This document shows positions 18,177-27,657 of a DNA stretch of 64,000 bases, one piece after another (position 1 is the first letter of the stretch; the number at the start of each line of letters is the position of its first letter). The stretch is from assembly GCA_943846655.1 (NCBI GenBank), contig OX044352.1, positions 1-64,000 of the forward strand, read 5' to 3'. The position numbers and the translations under genes were made by a program. The DNA comes from Porticoccus sp002390525 (GTDB lineage: Bacteria; Pseudomonadota; Gammaproteobacteria; Pseudomonadales; Porticoccaceae). A model generated the notes under the pieces. That model was not told the DNA's origin, ran no database searches, and saw only the letters and a list, made by a program, of their open reading frames with translations.

Positions 18177-18917
18177 TTATTTAATTTTTTTCATTAGCCA
18201 AAAATATATACGATAAGGAAGCAAGCTTAGTATTTTTATAAAATTAGAAAAAAAGAAAGGGAATTTTACCTCAAAACTCTGGCTTTTTATTCCTTTTTTG
18301 ATAAAAGTAGCTGCTTGCTTAGTTGTCATTAATGAAGGCATCTTAAAGTCGTTCAAGTCAGTTAACCTAGTCTTCACAAACCCAGGATTTATGAGCTGAA
18401 CCTTTATGCCATGCTTAGATAGATCGCAATTTAAATTTTCTGCTAGATGTATTAAGCCAGACTTACTAGATCCATATCCAGTATCTTTTGGTAATCCACG
18501 ATATCCGGCTATGCTGGAGACTAACACAATATGGCCTTTTTGCTTTCTAATAAATTCAGGGACCACCTGACTGAGGACTCTATAGGCTCCAACTAGATTG
18601 ATGTTAATCATCTTTTCAATTTGTTTCACATCCATTGAATCAGCAGTCATAGGTCTAAAATATCCAGCGCAGTATATAAGAGTATCGATGGTCTCAATTT
18701 TACTAATAATATCTTCCCAGCCAATTTCTATGGAGGCATTATCAGCAACATCTAAAGGACAAGACATTGATTTATATTTTATATCAGACGATAACGTATC
18801 AAGTCGCTTAGAATCTCTCGCTGAAAGAACAAGGAAATTATCGACATCTTGTCCTAATTCCTCTGCAAGTGCCCTACCAATGCCCTCACTTGCTCCTATG
18901 AGCCAAATTTTATTCAT
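18177..18917 (-). CDS. Short-chain dehydrogenase/reductase
   Basis: 246 residues. NAD(P)-binding IGASEGIGRAL (residues 6-16), NLVGAYRVL, the catalytic Ser in VLVSSIAGY and YGSSKSG (YxxxK) make a complete classical SDR site. The C-terminal end is hydrophobic (FFFSNFIKILSLLPYRIYFW), suggesting membrane association and a lipid-like substrate. The ATG overlaps the DUF3833 stop by one base. It belongs to the operon with CFA synthase, DUF1365 and the FAD oxidase, so oxidation or reduction of a modified fatty acyl group is plausible. Confidence 0.86.
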   Translation of the reverse strand: MNKIWLIGASEGIGRALAEELGQDVDNFLVLSARDSKRLDTLSSDIKYKSMSCPLDVADNASIEIGWEDIISKIETIDTLIYCAGYFRPMTADSMDVKQIEKMININLVGAYRVLSQVVPEFIRKQKGHIVLVSSIAGYRGLPKDTGYGSSKSGLIHLAENLNCDLSKHGIKVQLINPGFVKTRLTDLNDFKMPSLMTTKQAATFIKKGIKSQSFEVKFPFFFSNFIKILSLLPYRIYFWLMKKIK

Positions 18918-19447
18918 TATTTTTTCTTCATTACTAAGACTATTTCTCCTACTTTAAACCCAAACTTCTTCATAGATGTTCTATTCAGGATCATATTTTC
19001 CTCTACAAGGTACATCCAATCATCCATATTTAGATTAATTGTTGAATTCTTATAGGGAATATTCAAAACATAATTTAGATTAACAGCATTACCATTAATC
19101 TTCCCTTTGGCTTCACCGATTACATCACCAGCTGAGCCTACGAAGGAATTCTTGTCAGAGAAAACTATTTTCCATGTTCTTTGAGTTTTTTCGCCGTCAT
19201 CAAAGATAAACCATTCTTCTAGTACTCCTACATCTCCTTCCCATTTACCCTTGATTTCTACCTTAAAGCTTCTGGTTTGTCTTCCGTTAAAATCAAATAA
19301 GCTACCCCAGCCTTCAATCTCTCCATCAAAAAAATTTTTTAGATCCATCTTATTTGATTTATCGCCATAATAATCGATTGAATTATTAGTACATCCTGAA
19401 AAAATAAAGCAAACAAAACTCATAGCCAAAAATTTTAACTTATTCAT
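18917..19447 (-). CDS. DUF3833 lipoprotein
   Basis: 176 residues with a lipoprotein signal (MNKLKFLAMSFVCFIFSGC, lipobox FSGC, Cys19). The body is beta-rich: FFDGEIEGWGSLFDFNGRQ and a repeated aromatic pattern, and it fits DUF3833. No enzymatic motif. Its place between CFA synthase and SDR, with one-base overlap to the SDR, suggests it serves the same envelope-lipid process. Function is not established. Confidence 0.8.
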   Translation of the reverse strand: MNKLKFLAMSFVCFIFSGCTNNSIDYYGDKSNKMDLKNFFDGEIEGWGSLFDFNGRQTRSFKVEIKGKWEGDVGVLEEWFIFDDGEKTQRTWKIVFSDKNSFVGSAGDVIGEAKGKINGNAVNLNYVLNIPYKNSTINLNMDDWMYLVEENMILNRTSMKKFGFKVGEIVLVMKKK

Positions 19448-19500
19448 ATATAACCTATTATCCTTATTAATTAACTCTCAACCCCTGCAAATGCTAGAAA

Positions 19501-20655
19501 CTAGTTTAATATCTCAACTTGCATGACATTTGTTCTGTTCGAATTAAAACCTGCGATACAGATACTTAGATAAAACTCCCATGAACGTAAAAATGACTCC
19601 GAGTAACCATTTTTTAATAACTTATTTTTTTGAGCTGAAAAATTTTCTCTCCATTTATGAAGCGTCCAAGCATAGTCTTTACCAAATTCAAATATCTCAC
19701 CTACCTCCAATTTTGAGGCTCTAGCCTTACTACAAAAAACTTCTTTTGATGGTAACATTCCGCCAGGAAAAACGTGGTGCCTAATATAGTCGCTTTTTTT
19801 TCTATATTCAGGGAAAATTTTATTATCAATAGTGATAGTTTGGATCATTGCCTGCCCATTTTTTTTTAGCAATCTTTTTACTTGATCAAAATAGGTTTTC
19901 CAAAACTTTTCACCGACGGCTTCGAACATTTCTATAGATACTATTCGATCAAAAGTACCCTTAATTGTTCGATAATCTTTCATTAGGATCTCTGCATTTC
20001 CATTTAATCTTTTTTTAGCGAAATCATATTGTTCGTTAGATATTGTTAGTCCTGTAACACGTGCACCAGTAACAATCGCTTCTTCAGCAAACCCTCCCCA
20101 GCCACAACCGATCTCTAGAATGTCTTTATTTTGCACATTAATTTTATTAATTATCCGTTGATATTTATGTAACTGTGCATCCATTAAGCTATCTTTGTCA
20201 CTAGTTTTTATAGCTGACGAATAAGTCATTGTTGGGTCGAGCCAAGACTGATAAAAATCATTACCTATATCATAGTGCTCAAGAATATTTTTTTTGCTGC
20301 CGTAAAGTGTATTTGCTCTCACTAATTGATTATGCAAATAAAAAAATATCTTATTAAAAAAATTCGCTTGTCCTTTATTTTTTATACTACTTAAATTTAA
20401 ACTACAATAAGTTAAAAAATCTGGTACATCAGAACTATCCCAAAAGCCTAAATGGTAGGCCTCTCCTAAACCAATATCTCCTCTTTTTGTCAACATACCC
20501 ATAATTTGCCAATCATGGATAACTATATCGCATTGTGGTCCATCGATATCTCCACTGAAAATTAATTCCTCTGAACTAGGCAAACGAATAGTCAACTGTC
20601 CGATATCAGCTTTTTCGAATAAAATTTTTAACGCATCCTCATACTTTTTACTCAT
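19501..20655 (-). CDS. cfa: Cyclopropane-fatty-acyl-phospholipid synthase family methyltransferase
   Basis: 384 residues. EHYDIGNDFYQSWLDPTMTY (about 126-145) and the SAM motif ILEIGCGWGGFAEEA (179-193) are signatures of the family, and VSIEMFEAVGEKFW continues it. Classical members methylenate unsaturated acyl chains; a related branch adds a methyl group on the way to furan fatty acids. Clustering with DUF1365, an FAD amine-oxidase-like enzyme, SDR, DUF3833 and lipocalin is the arrangement seen in singlet-oxygen regulons (recollection). Which product is made here cannot be read from the sequence. Confidence 0.9.
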   Translation of the reverse strand: MSKKYEDALKILFEKADIGQLTIRLPSSEELIFSGDIDGPQCDIVIHDWQIMGMLTKRGDIGLGEAYHLGFWDSSDVPDFLTYCSLNLSSIKNKGQANFFNKIFFYLHNQLVRANTLYGSKKNILEHYDIGNDFYQSWLDPTMTYSSAIKTSDKDSLMDAQLHKYQRIINKINVQNKDILEIGCGWGGFAEEAIVTGARVTGLTISNEQYDFAKKRLNGNAEILMKDYRTIKGTFDRIVSIEMFEAVGEKFWKTYFDQVKRLLKKNGQAMIQTITIDNKIFPEYRKKSDYIRHHVFPGGMLPSKEVFCSKARASKLEVGEIFEFGKDYAWTLHKWRENFSAQKNKLLKNGYSESFLRSWEFYLSICIAGFNSNRTNVMQVEILN

Positions 20656-20666
20656 ATTTCTTTACT

Positions 20667-21431
20667 CTAGGTAATATTTTTATTAATTTTTTTTGGTTTC
20701 TTAACGAAAGGAATTTTTTTAATCCAAAGCCTTAATGCATGAAAATGAATGAAAAAAATCACCTTAAAAGCCAGAAAGGGCAAGATAAATATCTGTGGAA
20801 GCAAGTCTTTATTACTGAATGGAACAATGTTTCCAGTTATAGCTGTGGAAATCAACTTTTTATTTTTATCTACATAATTAATGTCAATTTTCAAATTTTT
20901 TTCATTAACATCAAACCTAAAATTATATTGCCCTTTAACCTGACAAAAAGGTGAAACATGAAATACCTTTGGGTGTCTTATTATATTTGTATATTTAATT
21001 GGGCTCATATCTTTTTCAAAACATAAATATCCATGTCGTTCATTAAAGGTATTATTCACCTCGGCTAAAACAACTTTCAAGTTTTTATTCTTATCAAAGC
21101 ATAACCAAAAACTTACAGGATTAAATCCCCACCCTAGTGCTTTTGGAATAGTTAAAAGCTTTATATCATGGGCATTACTTAGATCGATATCGTGCTCATC
21201 AAGGATACCTGAAACGTACATCCTGGGATCTATAAATTTTTCAAAGCCATAATCTTTCCAAAGCACGCTAAATAAATTAAATTTATTTATTGAAAAGAAT
21301 ACATTCTTTTTAGGAGCCGGTAGAGAGCTTAAGTTTATTAATACATATAGCATATTATGAGAAAATTCATATATTTCAGGAGTATGTCTTTTATGAAATA
21401 TTTTCATTTTAACTAGGAAAGAATTATTCAA
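20667..21431 (-). CDS. DUF1365 family protein
   Basis: 254 residues. KMKIFHKRHTPEIYEFSHNM, then LGWGFNPVSFWLCFD (about 100-114) and NNTFNERHGYLCF are typical of DUF1365. The C-terminal part is hydrophobic (ILPFLAFKVIFFIHFHALRL), with a basic tail. It starts four bases inside the end of the FAD oxidase gene and stops 11 bases before the CFA gene, so translation is coupled. Function unknown, but it is a regular companion of CFA-type enzymes. Confidence 0.87.
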   Translation of the reverse strand: MNNSFLVKMKIFHKRHTPEIYEFSHNMLYVLINLSSLPAPKKNVFFSINKFNLFSVLWKDYGFEKFIDPRMYVSGILDEHDIDLSNAHDIKLLTIPKALGWGFNPVSFWLCFDKNKNLKVVLAEVNNTFNERHGYLCFEKDMSPIKYTNIIRHPKVFHVSPFCQVKGQYNFRFDVNEKNLKIDINYVDKNKKLISTAITGNIVPFSNKDLLPQIFILPFLAFKVIFFIHFHALRLWIKKIPFVKKPKKINKNIT

Positions 21432-22705
21432 GATATATCACTTTTTTTTATACTTTTGGAAACTTCTAATGCACTCCATACTCCATCCTCATGAAAACCG
21501 TAACGCAAATATGCACCGCAAAACCATACATGGCAATTGCCTTGCTTTTCATTTATAGCTAACTGACCATCTATTGCAGCTTGATCAAAAACTGGATGGT
21601 AAAATTCGTGCATATCATATATTTTTTCTTTAGCAATGGGCGATACTGGATTTAAAGTCACAAACAGAGGTATATCAGGGTTAATGTGTTGCAATTTGTT
21701 CATCCAGTATGTCACCGCAACCCTGCTAGCTTCGCTTCCTTTCCTATAAAGATAGTTCCAGCTACTCCAACATTTCTTCTCTTTTGGCATTTGCATAGAA
21801 TCACAGTGTGTATACGCTATATTTTTTTCTCTAGAGAATTTTTTCAGTGCGCTTTGCAGTGCTGGATTTATAGATTTCAAAATTGGAAGAATTTCAACAG
21901 GATGGCATGCAAACAAAACTTTATTGTAAACGACTAAATCTTTACCATATTCTTTTATTTGGATTTTATCATCTAAACAATCAATATATTCGATATTACA
22001 ATTTTTTTTAAGGGTGTTATTCTTACTTATAGAAGTGACTAGAGCTTTAACATACTCTTTACTTTTATTTTTTATTGTATGCCATTGTGGTCTATTTTTG
22101 AGACTTAGCAAGCCATGATTATCGAAAAAACTAACAAATGTAGTGGCCGGAAAACCTAACATAGTACTAGATGGACAGCTCCAAATTGCTCCACCCATTG
22201 GTAAAATATAATAATCTCGGAACCATGACCCCAGATTCATTTTTTTAATTAACTGACCAAGCGATAAGTTAGGAGATTTTTTTATGAAATCTTTTGCTTT
22301 AGCGTTAAACTTTATAATATCCAGCACACCTCTTAGCATATTAGTATTAAATAAATTTTTTCGCTGAGCGAAAAGAGTATTTAGTGATGAGCCAGCCCAC
22401 TCTAACTGTCCATCATTAGCAGATATAGCGAATGACATTTCTGTATCCTCTATATCAACCTCCAGGTCTTTCAGAAGTTTATTTAGAAGCGGATAAGTAC
22501 GATTATTTAAAACAATAAAGCCAGTATCAACATCTACTTTGGATTTCTTATTATCCACAATAGAAATGGTTCTGCTGTGTCCGCCAAAAATAGCATTCTT
22601 TTCGTAAACTGTTACATCATAATTATCTTTTAAGAAATAAGCTGCACTTAATCCTGAGATGCCTGAGCCAATAATAGCTAACTTCTTTTTTCGATTCATG
22701 TTCAT
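21428..22705 (-). CDS. FAD-dependent amine-oxidase-like oxidoreductase
   Basis: 425 residues with an N-terminal dinucleotide fold LAIIGSGISGLSAAYFL and the GGHSRTI second motif (about 40-46). The C-terminal FAD motif contains FCGAYLRYGFHEDGVWSA. It belongs to the flavin amine oxidase/NAD(P)-binding group found with DUF1365 and CFA synthase. In this context it probably oxidises or desaturates a modified acyl chain (inference). First gene of the minus-strand operon FAD-DUF1365-CFA-DUF3833-SDR; the upstream 240 bases should hold the promoter. Confidence 0.87.
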   Translation of the reverse strand: MNMNRKKKLAIIGSGISGLSAAYFLKDNYDVTVYEKNAIFGGHSRTISIVDNKKSKVDVDTGFIVLNNRTYPLLNKLLKDLEVDIEDTEMSFAISANDGQLEWAGSSLNTLFAQRKNLFNTNMLRGVLDIIKFNAKAKDFIKKSPNLSLGQLIKKMNLGSWFRDYYILPMGGAIWSCPSSTMLGFPATTFVSFFDNHGLLSLKNRPQWHTIKNKSKEYVKALVTSISKNNTLKKNCNIEYIDCLDDKIQIKEYGKDLVVYNKVLFACHPVEILPILKSINPALQSALKKFSREKNIAYTHCDSMQMPKEKKCWSSWNYLYRKGSEASRVAVTYWMNKLQHINPDIPLFVTLNPVSPIAKEKIYDMHEFYHPVFDQAAIDGQLAINEKQGNCHVWFCGAYLRYGFHEDGVWSALEVSKSIKKSDIS

Positions 22706-22945
22706 CCGTAGATTTAATTATTGAATTTTAAATATTTTTATTTCGAATTAATTAATAAATGATGTGCAGTGCTCGTGCGCTTGATCCTTAAACTGTATGT
22801 TATGTTTTTAAAAACTGCTAAAAAAAATTAATTAATTTGTATATTCATTTATCGGGAGTTATAATTATTTTTTGTATGTATAACCAGAAAAAATAAATTT
22901 TATTACCTTTAGGAATATAATTAACTAGCATAATAAAGGCACCAA

Positions 22946-24004
22946 ATGAAAAATAATCATATCAAAAGCGTTGTATATTTTGTTGTGTACCTAACAATTA
23001 TTTTGTCCTCCTCTTCTTTTGCCGAATATAATAATGATAACCCATTTTCGGTAGCTTCTGGAACAATGCTTTTAGCTGGTGGCAACCCTCCCAATACTTC
23101 ACTTAACACGCTTAAGGATTTGGCAAACAAGGCCAAGCAGCTTAATATTAATTCAGTAAAAAGCAATATCGCTAATAACCTTGGCGAAAAAGGTAAAGAG
23201 GTTACACAAACTTATTTAGAAAAATATTTCCCAACCGTTGAGCTAGAACTTGATCTGATGAACGAATCAAATCCCACATCGAGTATATTGATCTTGGCTC
23301 CTTTATCAGATCCCAATGACACTATTAATACTTTTTTCACACAAGACAGTATTTTTTATAGCGATAATCGAACTACAGTAAATCTTGGTGTTGGCTATCG
23401 TCGTCTTGAATGGGATAAAAAACTGCTTCTGGGAATAAACGCCTTCTATGACCACGAGTTTCCCTACAATCATCAACGGACAAGCCTAGGATTCGAAGCT
23501 AGGACTACTGTGGGTGAAATAAATGCAAATATATACAATAGTTTAACAGACTGGCGGGACGGGCGAGATGGCCTAGATGAAAGAGGTCTTGATGGGCGTG
23601 ATATTGAAATTGGTATTCCTCTTCCTTATATGAATTGGGCGCATGTCTTTGCTAAAGCTTTCACATGGGATAGTGAGCTTTCTGGAGTAAAAGATATATC
23701 TGGAACCAATCTATCTATTCGGGCAAAACCACCAAGTTTACGCGGAATAGAAATTGAGTTTGGAAGAGTTAATTATGGTAACACCTCAAGTAATGCTGAA
23801 AAAGATGCCAATTTTTTCAAAATCAGTGTGAATTTAACAGAATTATTTAAAACATCAGCCGATGTTGCGCCACTCGTTAGCAAGCATGCTTACCGGCTTG
23901 GTGATATGGAAGCACAACGTTACGAAAAAGTTCGTCGTGAAAATAAAATATACAAGCAAATGAGGTCAAATGGTCAACAACAAGTTATGGTTTCAGGTTT
24001 CTAA
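22946..24004 (+). CDS. Inverse autotransporter (intimin/invasin) beta-barrel, no passenger
   Basis: 352 residues. A signal peptide (about 1-26) is followed by a helical region (KQLNINSVKSNIANN) and the intimin-type barrel: DNRTTVNLGVGYRRLEWDKK, LLLGINAFYDHEF, TSLGFEARTTVGEINANIYN, DGRDIEIGIPLPYM. Near the end, RYEKVRRENKIYKQMRS corresponds to the linker helix that in intimins leads to Ig-like passenger domains, yet the protein stops after about 20 more residues. It is therefore a barrel alone. The next gene encodes a separate exported protein that could be its partner. No LysM domain is seen. Confidence 0.82.
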   Translation: MKNNHIKSVVYFVVYLTIILSSSSFAEYNNDNPFSVASGTMLLAGGNPPNTSLNTLKDLANKAKQLNINSVKSNIANNLGEKGKEVTQTYLEKYFPTVELELDLMNESNPTSSILILAPLSDPNDTINTFFTQDSIFYSDNRTTVNLGVGYRRLEWDKKLLLGINAFYDHEFPYNHQRTSLGFEARTTVGEINANIYNSLTDWRDGRDGLDERGLDGRDIEIGIPLPYMNWAHVFAKAFTWDSELSGVKDISGTNLSIRAKPPSLRGIEIEFGRVNYGNTSSNAEKDANFFKISVNLTELFKTSADVAPLVSKHAYRLGDMEAQRYEKVRRENKIYKQMRSNGQQQVMVSGF

Positions 24005-24062
24005 ATAGCTCACCCCGCTGCGTTTGACCCATATAATAGATAGGTTTTTTAAGGAATGAATT

Positions 24063-25011
24063 ATGAAAAATGTACAAAATTGCCTAATAACTCTAATGCT
24101 ACCAATTGTTTTTTATTCATCTTCTGCTCTGGCGGTGTTTGATGAAAATTTAAACCGAGCATGCGAAAAGACTAGTGGTAGCACTATTAAGGTATATCCT
24201 GGCGCCAATCCTTTCAAACAGGCAGCGGATACTCATAATCATGGTGACCAGTGTAGTGAGATTCCTGATGCTTACCGTATTAATATATATAAATTTGGTA
24301 CATGCACAGCAGACCCGTTTGTAGCTAATGACTTTTCAACTTGTGAATATTTTATTAATTCTGATAATACACCGGTAGTTCACACTATTGTGGGTGTTGG
24401 CTCACCACAACCGTTGCTACGACGGGCTCTATCGCCCCAGGCACCTACCCCTATGGATTCATGATACTCGACAACTCTCTAGAGGTGAAGCACACGCAAA
24501 CTTACGACAACGCGATGTACTCAAATCCTAATGGTGGTGGTGAGACTTCTGGTACCACCTGCTGGTCCATAAATTACACCACTACTTTTGGCTCTGAGAT
24601 TCCTGCTACTTAACTAAGGGCACAATTGCAGACACTGGAATAGAATGTGGTGCAGCTAATGCTGCTGCCCCAGCATTCACCAAGGAAATATTTGATACTA
24701 TGGGAGATGGTTCTTACGTGTCCACAATCCTGGTGAATTTACATTGCCAAGTGGCAACACGATGAGAGCCAAGTTGCTGACATCAGATAATAAAAGCAAC
24801 AACTCATCCGGCTGTAGACGCAGCAAGAATCTTTGCCAGAATTAGATTTCGCAAATGATAAAGTAGTAACAGAATCGAGCAGTTTCGAAATCAAATTCAA
24901 GCTCACAGACGCAGTTTCTTTGGACTCCGCATATGATGCTGCGCATTAAGCAACTACATGGTTAAAATGGGTGCAGACCCGTTTCAGGTAGAAGTTGTAG
25001 TCACCAATTAA
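24063..25011 (+). pseudogene. Exported protein of unknown family, multiply frameshifted
   Basis: ATG 24063 begins a clear signal peptide (ending SSSALA) and a Cys-containing mature part (DENLNRACEKTSGS). The frame breaks near 24405. Other frames continue as GSIAPGTYPYGFMILDNSLE, TSGTTCWSINYTTTFGSE, KGTIADTGIECGAANAAAPA, PSGNTMRAKLLTSDN and VDAARIFARIRFAND, ending MGADPFQVEVVVTN at 25011. About five frame changes rejoin a protein of roughly 315 residues. It is richer in G+C than the neighbours. It starts 59 bases after the barrel gene, so co-expression is likely. Adhesin-like or passenger-like role is only a guess. Confidence 0.6.
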
Positions 25012-25037
25012 AGCAGTCAATCTTATTTCTGATATGC

Positions 25038-25076
25038 TTCAGAAAAACCTCTTGAAATTTTCGTGGTTTTTCTGAA
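25038..25076. terminator. Hairpin between convergent genes
   Basis: TTCAGAAAAACC (25038-25049) pairs perfectly with GGTTTTTCTGAA (25065-25076) over a 15-base loop, and weaker pairing extends outward (CTTATTTC with GAAATAAG). It lies between the stops of two convergent genes, the usual place for a bidirectional terminator, but there is no separate T-run after the stem. Confidence 0.55.
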
Positions 25077-25093
25077 ATGCCGTGAAATAAGTT

Positions 25094-25802
25094 TCACCAC
25101 GGGAGCTCTTCTCCATTCCAATCCCAAAATCGCCCGCTGTTTTTTGAATTAAGTTTACCTATAACATCAAGAAGCAATGTTGCTGTTTGATCTGTACTAA
25201 AAAGTTTTTTAGTGGCTACATTTGCCTTGAAACGGTTTAGATAATCCAGTATCGGTTGTACCGGGATGAAGAGCGGCGACACAGCAATTTGGAACTTTAT
25301 ATTGCCACTCAAGGGATATTGTTTTTATAGCCATGTTTAAAGCTGCTTTTGAAGCTCTGTAGCTATACCAGCCACCTAGTCTGTTATCTTGAATACTGCC
25401 AACTTTAGCTGAAACAACAGCAAAAATTGGCGCTTTGGATCCAAGAAGTAATTTAGAAAAATATTTAGCGATCAATAAAGTGGGCAGCGTATTGATTCTA
25501 AAATTATCAAGAAAAAAATCAGGCTCGATAGCTCGAACAGCCTTTTCTGGTCCCTTTTCTTTTGTGTGAAGCATACCAACGCAATTAATTATCCAGTCAA
25601 TTTTTTTTAGATCGACAGATAGCCTCTTAAAGTCTTCTTCTTTAGTAACATCAAGCTGGTACCAATTAAGCCTATCATCATTGAATTCAGGGCAGATCTT
25701 TCTGTAGGTCGCATGAACAGTACAAGTTTGATTATTTTTAAGTACAGTCTTAACGAGCCCCATACCTATACCGCCGCTACCACCAATTACGACGACATTC
25801 AC
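25094..25802 (-). pseudogene. Short-chain dehydrogenase, one frame change
   Basis: VVVIGGSGGIGMGLVKTVL (residues 3-21) is the cofactor motif, WIINCVGML the NNAG-equivalent and YSYRASKAALNM the YxxxK catalytic site. The first frame ends at 25209 just after HPGTTDTGLSKPFQ. A one-base change near 25225 restores ANVATKKLFSTDQTA and FWDWNGEELPW, ending at 25094. The intact product of about 235 residues resembles C-factor/CsgA-type SDRs. It overlaps the DCC-family gene by four bases. Probably a working gene with an assembly indel. Confidence 0.8.
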
Positions 25803-26188
25803 TTATCATTACCGACACATGTATCGCAGTCATAAAGCCGACGATATCTTTTTTCAGCCCATATATTATATGCATATCCAGCAACATAGTTAATAAGGGG
25901 CCATAACAAAGGCTTAAAAACCCACCCCCAGTTGGTATGTGACCAAGCCTGCACTGTTGCAGCGACTCCTTTGATCCACTCCCCTTCAGCAGACCTAAGA
26001 TGAAGAACTTTAAGCATATCTAGTTGTGATGGCATGCTATCGTCTATTTCACACTTATGCACATCCATAAAAGCAAGACCCCCATCATTTATATCCTCTA
26101 GTAGTTTTATTTCTTTAGTACACATTGGACAGGAACCATCAAAGAATAAAATGTCTTTTGCAGATTTATCATCAAAAAAATTTGTCAT
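25799..26188 (-). CDS. DCC-family thiol-disulfide protein (DUF393)
   Basis: 129 residues. ILFFDGSCPMCTKEIKLLE (residues 13-31) is the DCC motif, a DxxCxxC thioredoxin-like site, and NYVAGYAYNIWAEKRYRRL near the end is typical of the family. A final CDTCVG adds two cysteines. Probably a disulfide-linked redox protein; substrates are unknown. It overlaps the following SDR by four bases, so the two are coupled. Confidence 0.87.
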   Translation of the reverse strand: MTNFFDDKSAKDILFFDGSCPMCTKEIKLLEDINDGGLAFMDVHKCEIDDSMPSQLDMLKVLHLRSAEGEWIKGVAATVQAWSHTNWGWVFKPLLWPLINYVAGYAYNIWAEKRYRRLYDCDTCVGNDK

Positions 26189-26400
26189 ATTGTGCTCTTT
26201 ATTTTACGATTATCGGATTAGAGGAATACAAAGTAAATCATAGGTAGTAATTTTCGTTTTATACAAGCATCTATGTAAATTAGATACTCAAAGTAGTGCT
26301 CATTGCTGTTAAAGAGAATGAGAAATCATAGAAAAAACTCATATTATAAATTTAATTATACTAAAATCTTACAGCATACTAAAGAACAGGAGCATTCTTT

Positions 26401-27559
26401 GTGGTTAGAGTAATGGACAGCACAGCGCCTAGATTGCAAACAAAATCGATTGGTATTATTGGTGCGGGTATATCTGGTCTATCCTGTGCGAAAGCTTTAG
26501 AGCAGGCTGGCTATGATGTTGAGGTGTTCGATAAGGGTCGAAACTCTATCCGGACGGATGGCTACTAGACGCAATGATCTTTCAGAATTCGATCATGGTG
26601 CCCAATATTTTACTGCCAAAGACCCTGCTTTTATTCAAGAAGTAGATAGGTGGATCGGTGCAGATGTTGCACAGGTATGGTCTCCAAAAATAGCGGTTTT
26701 AGATAATTTAAAAGAAAATGAAATACCTGCTAAAACAAACCAATTTAATAGCTGGGTAGCCACAGGCATAGGGAAGCTTAAATCTTTAAAAACATCGATT
26801 TTTTCTGCTAGTAATACTGTCACCTCTGTGGAGCGTTTTATTGGTGTTCCCAAGATGACAACTCCAGCCACATTTATTTCTAGGGGCCTTTCTATTAAAA
26901 AAGAAACAACTATAGATTCTGTTTTTGTCAAGCCTCAAAGTTATCCTCGATGGTCACTAAAAAGTAAGGAGATTGGACTCATACAGGGTAACTTTAATAT
27001 CATAATTGCCGCCATTCCTGCTCCTCAGGCTGCAGAGTTATTTAAAGAGATCTCACCTAAGCTTACTGAAATTTCTCAAAGCGTTAAAATGACTGGATCT
27101 TGGGCTGTAATGCTCAACTTCGAAGAAAAAGTTGACTTAAAATTTGATGCTGCATTTATCAATGGAGGTCCATTAAGATGGATTGCCAGAAATAACAGTA
27201 AGCCAGAAAGAGGTGCAACAGAGGCTTGGGTTCTTCATGCAACACCAGAATGGAGCGAATCACATCTTAATATATCAAAAGAAGAAGCGATAGAGCTCCT
27301 TGTAAAAGAATTCGTTGCTCTTGGGGGTTCTCTTCCCAAGCAATCTCAAGCACATTTATGGCGGTATGCAGAGGCGGCCCAACCATTGGATACAAATTTT
27401 GCCTGGGATGCAGAAAATAATCTTGGTATTTGTTCAGACTGGGTTAATGGCGGGAGAATTGAAGGAGCATGGTTGAGCGGCAAAAGGCTCGCAGAATTTA
27501 TTATTCAATCCTTAAAAAATAATGATCCCTTAAAGAATTACTGGGGGCATGGTAATTAA
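26401..27559 (+). pseudogene. FAD/NAD(P)-dependent oxidoreductase (renalase-like), one frame change
   Basis: GTG 26401 is preferred because AGGAG sits 8 bases ahead; an in-frame ATG is at 26413. The FAD fold IGIIGAGISGLSCAKALE runs into VEVFDKGR, where the frame is lost near 26540 in an A-run. The other frame resumes GRMATRRNDLSEFDHGAQYF, the renalase-type second motif. The C-terminal FAD site contains GICSDWVNGGRIEGAWLSG. Rejoined length is about 386 residues. Renalase-like enzymes oxidise dihydro-nicotinamide isomers or amines; substrate unknown here. Likely an indel error rather than decay. Confidence 0.8.
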
Positions 27560-27657
27560 CCTTTGTTTTACCGGATATTTCTAATTCTTTGTCATATATT
27601 AAGTTCGAGCTACTCATGTATGAGACTTTATAAGCCTGTGAACTAAGGTGCTCTTTA

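Noticed and set aside
22785..22810. TGATCC element as a ChrR/sigma-E-type -35 box for the lipid operon
   Set aside because: It points away from the FAD-oxidase operon and no matching -10 is clear at the right spacing.
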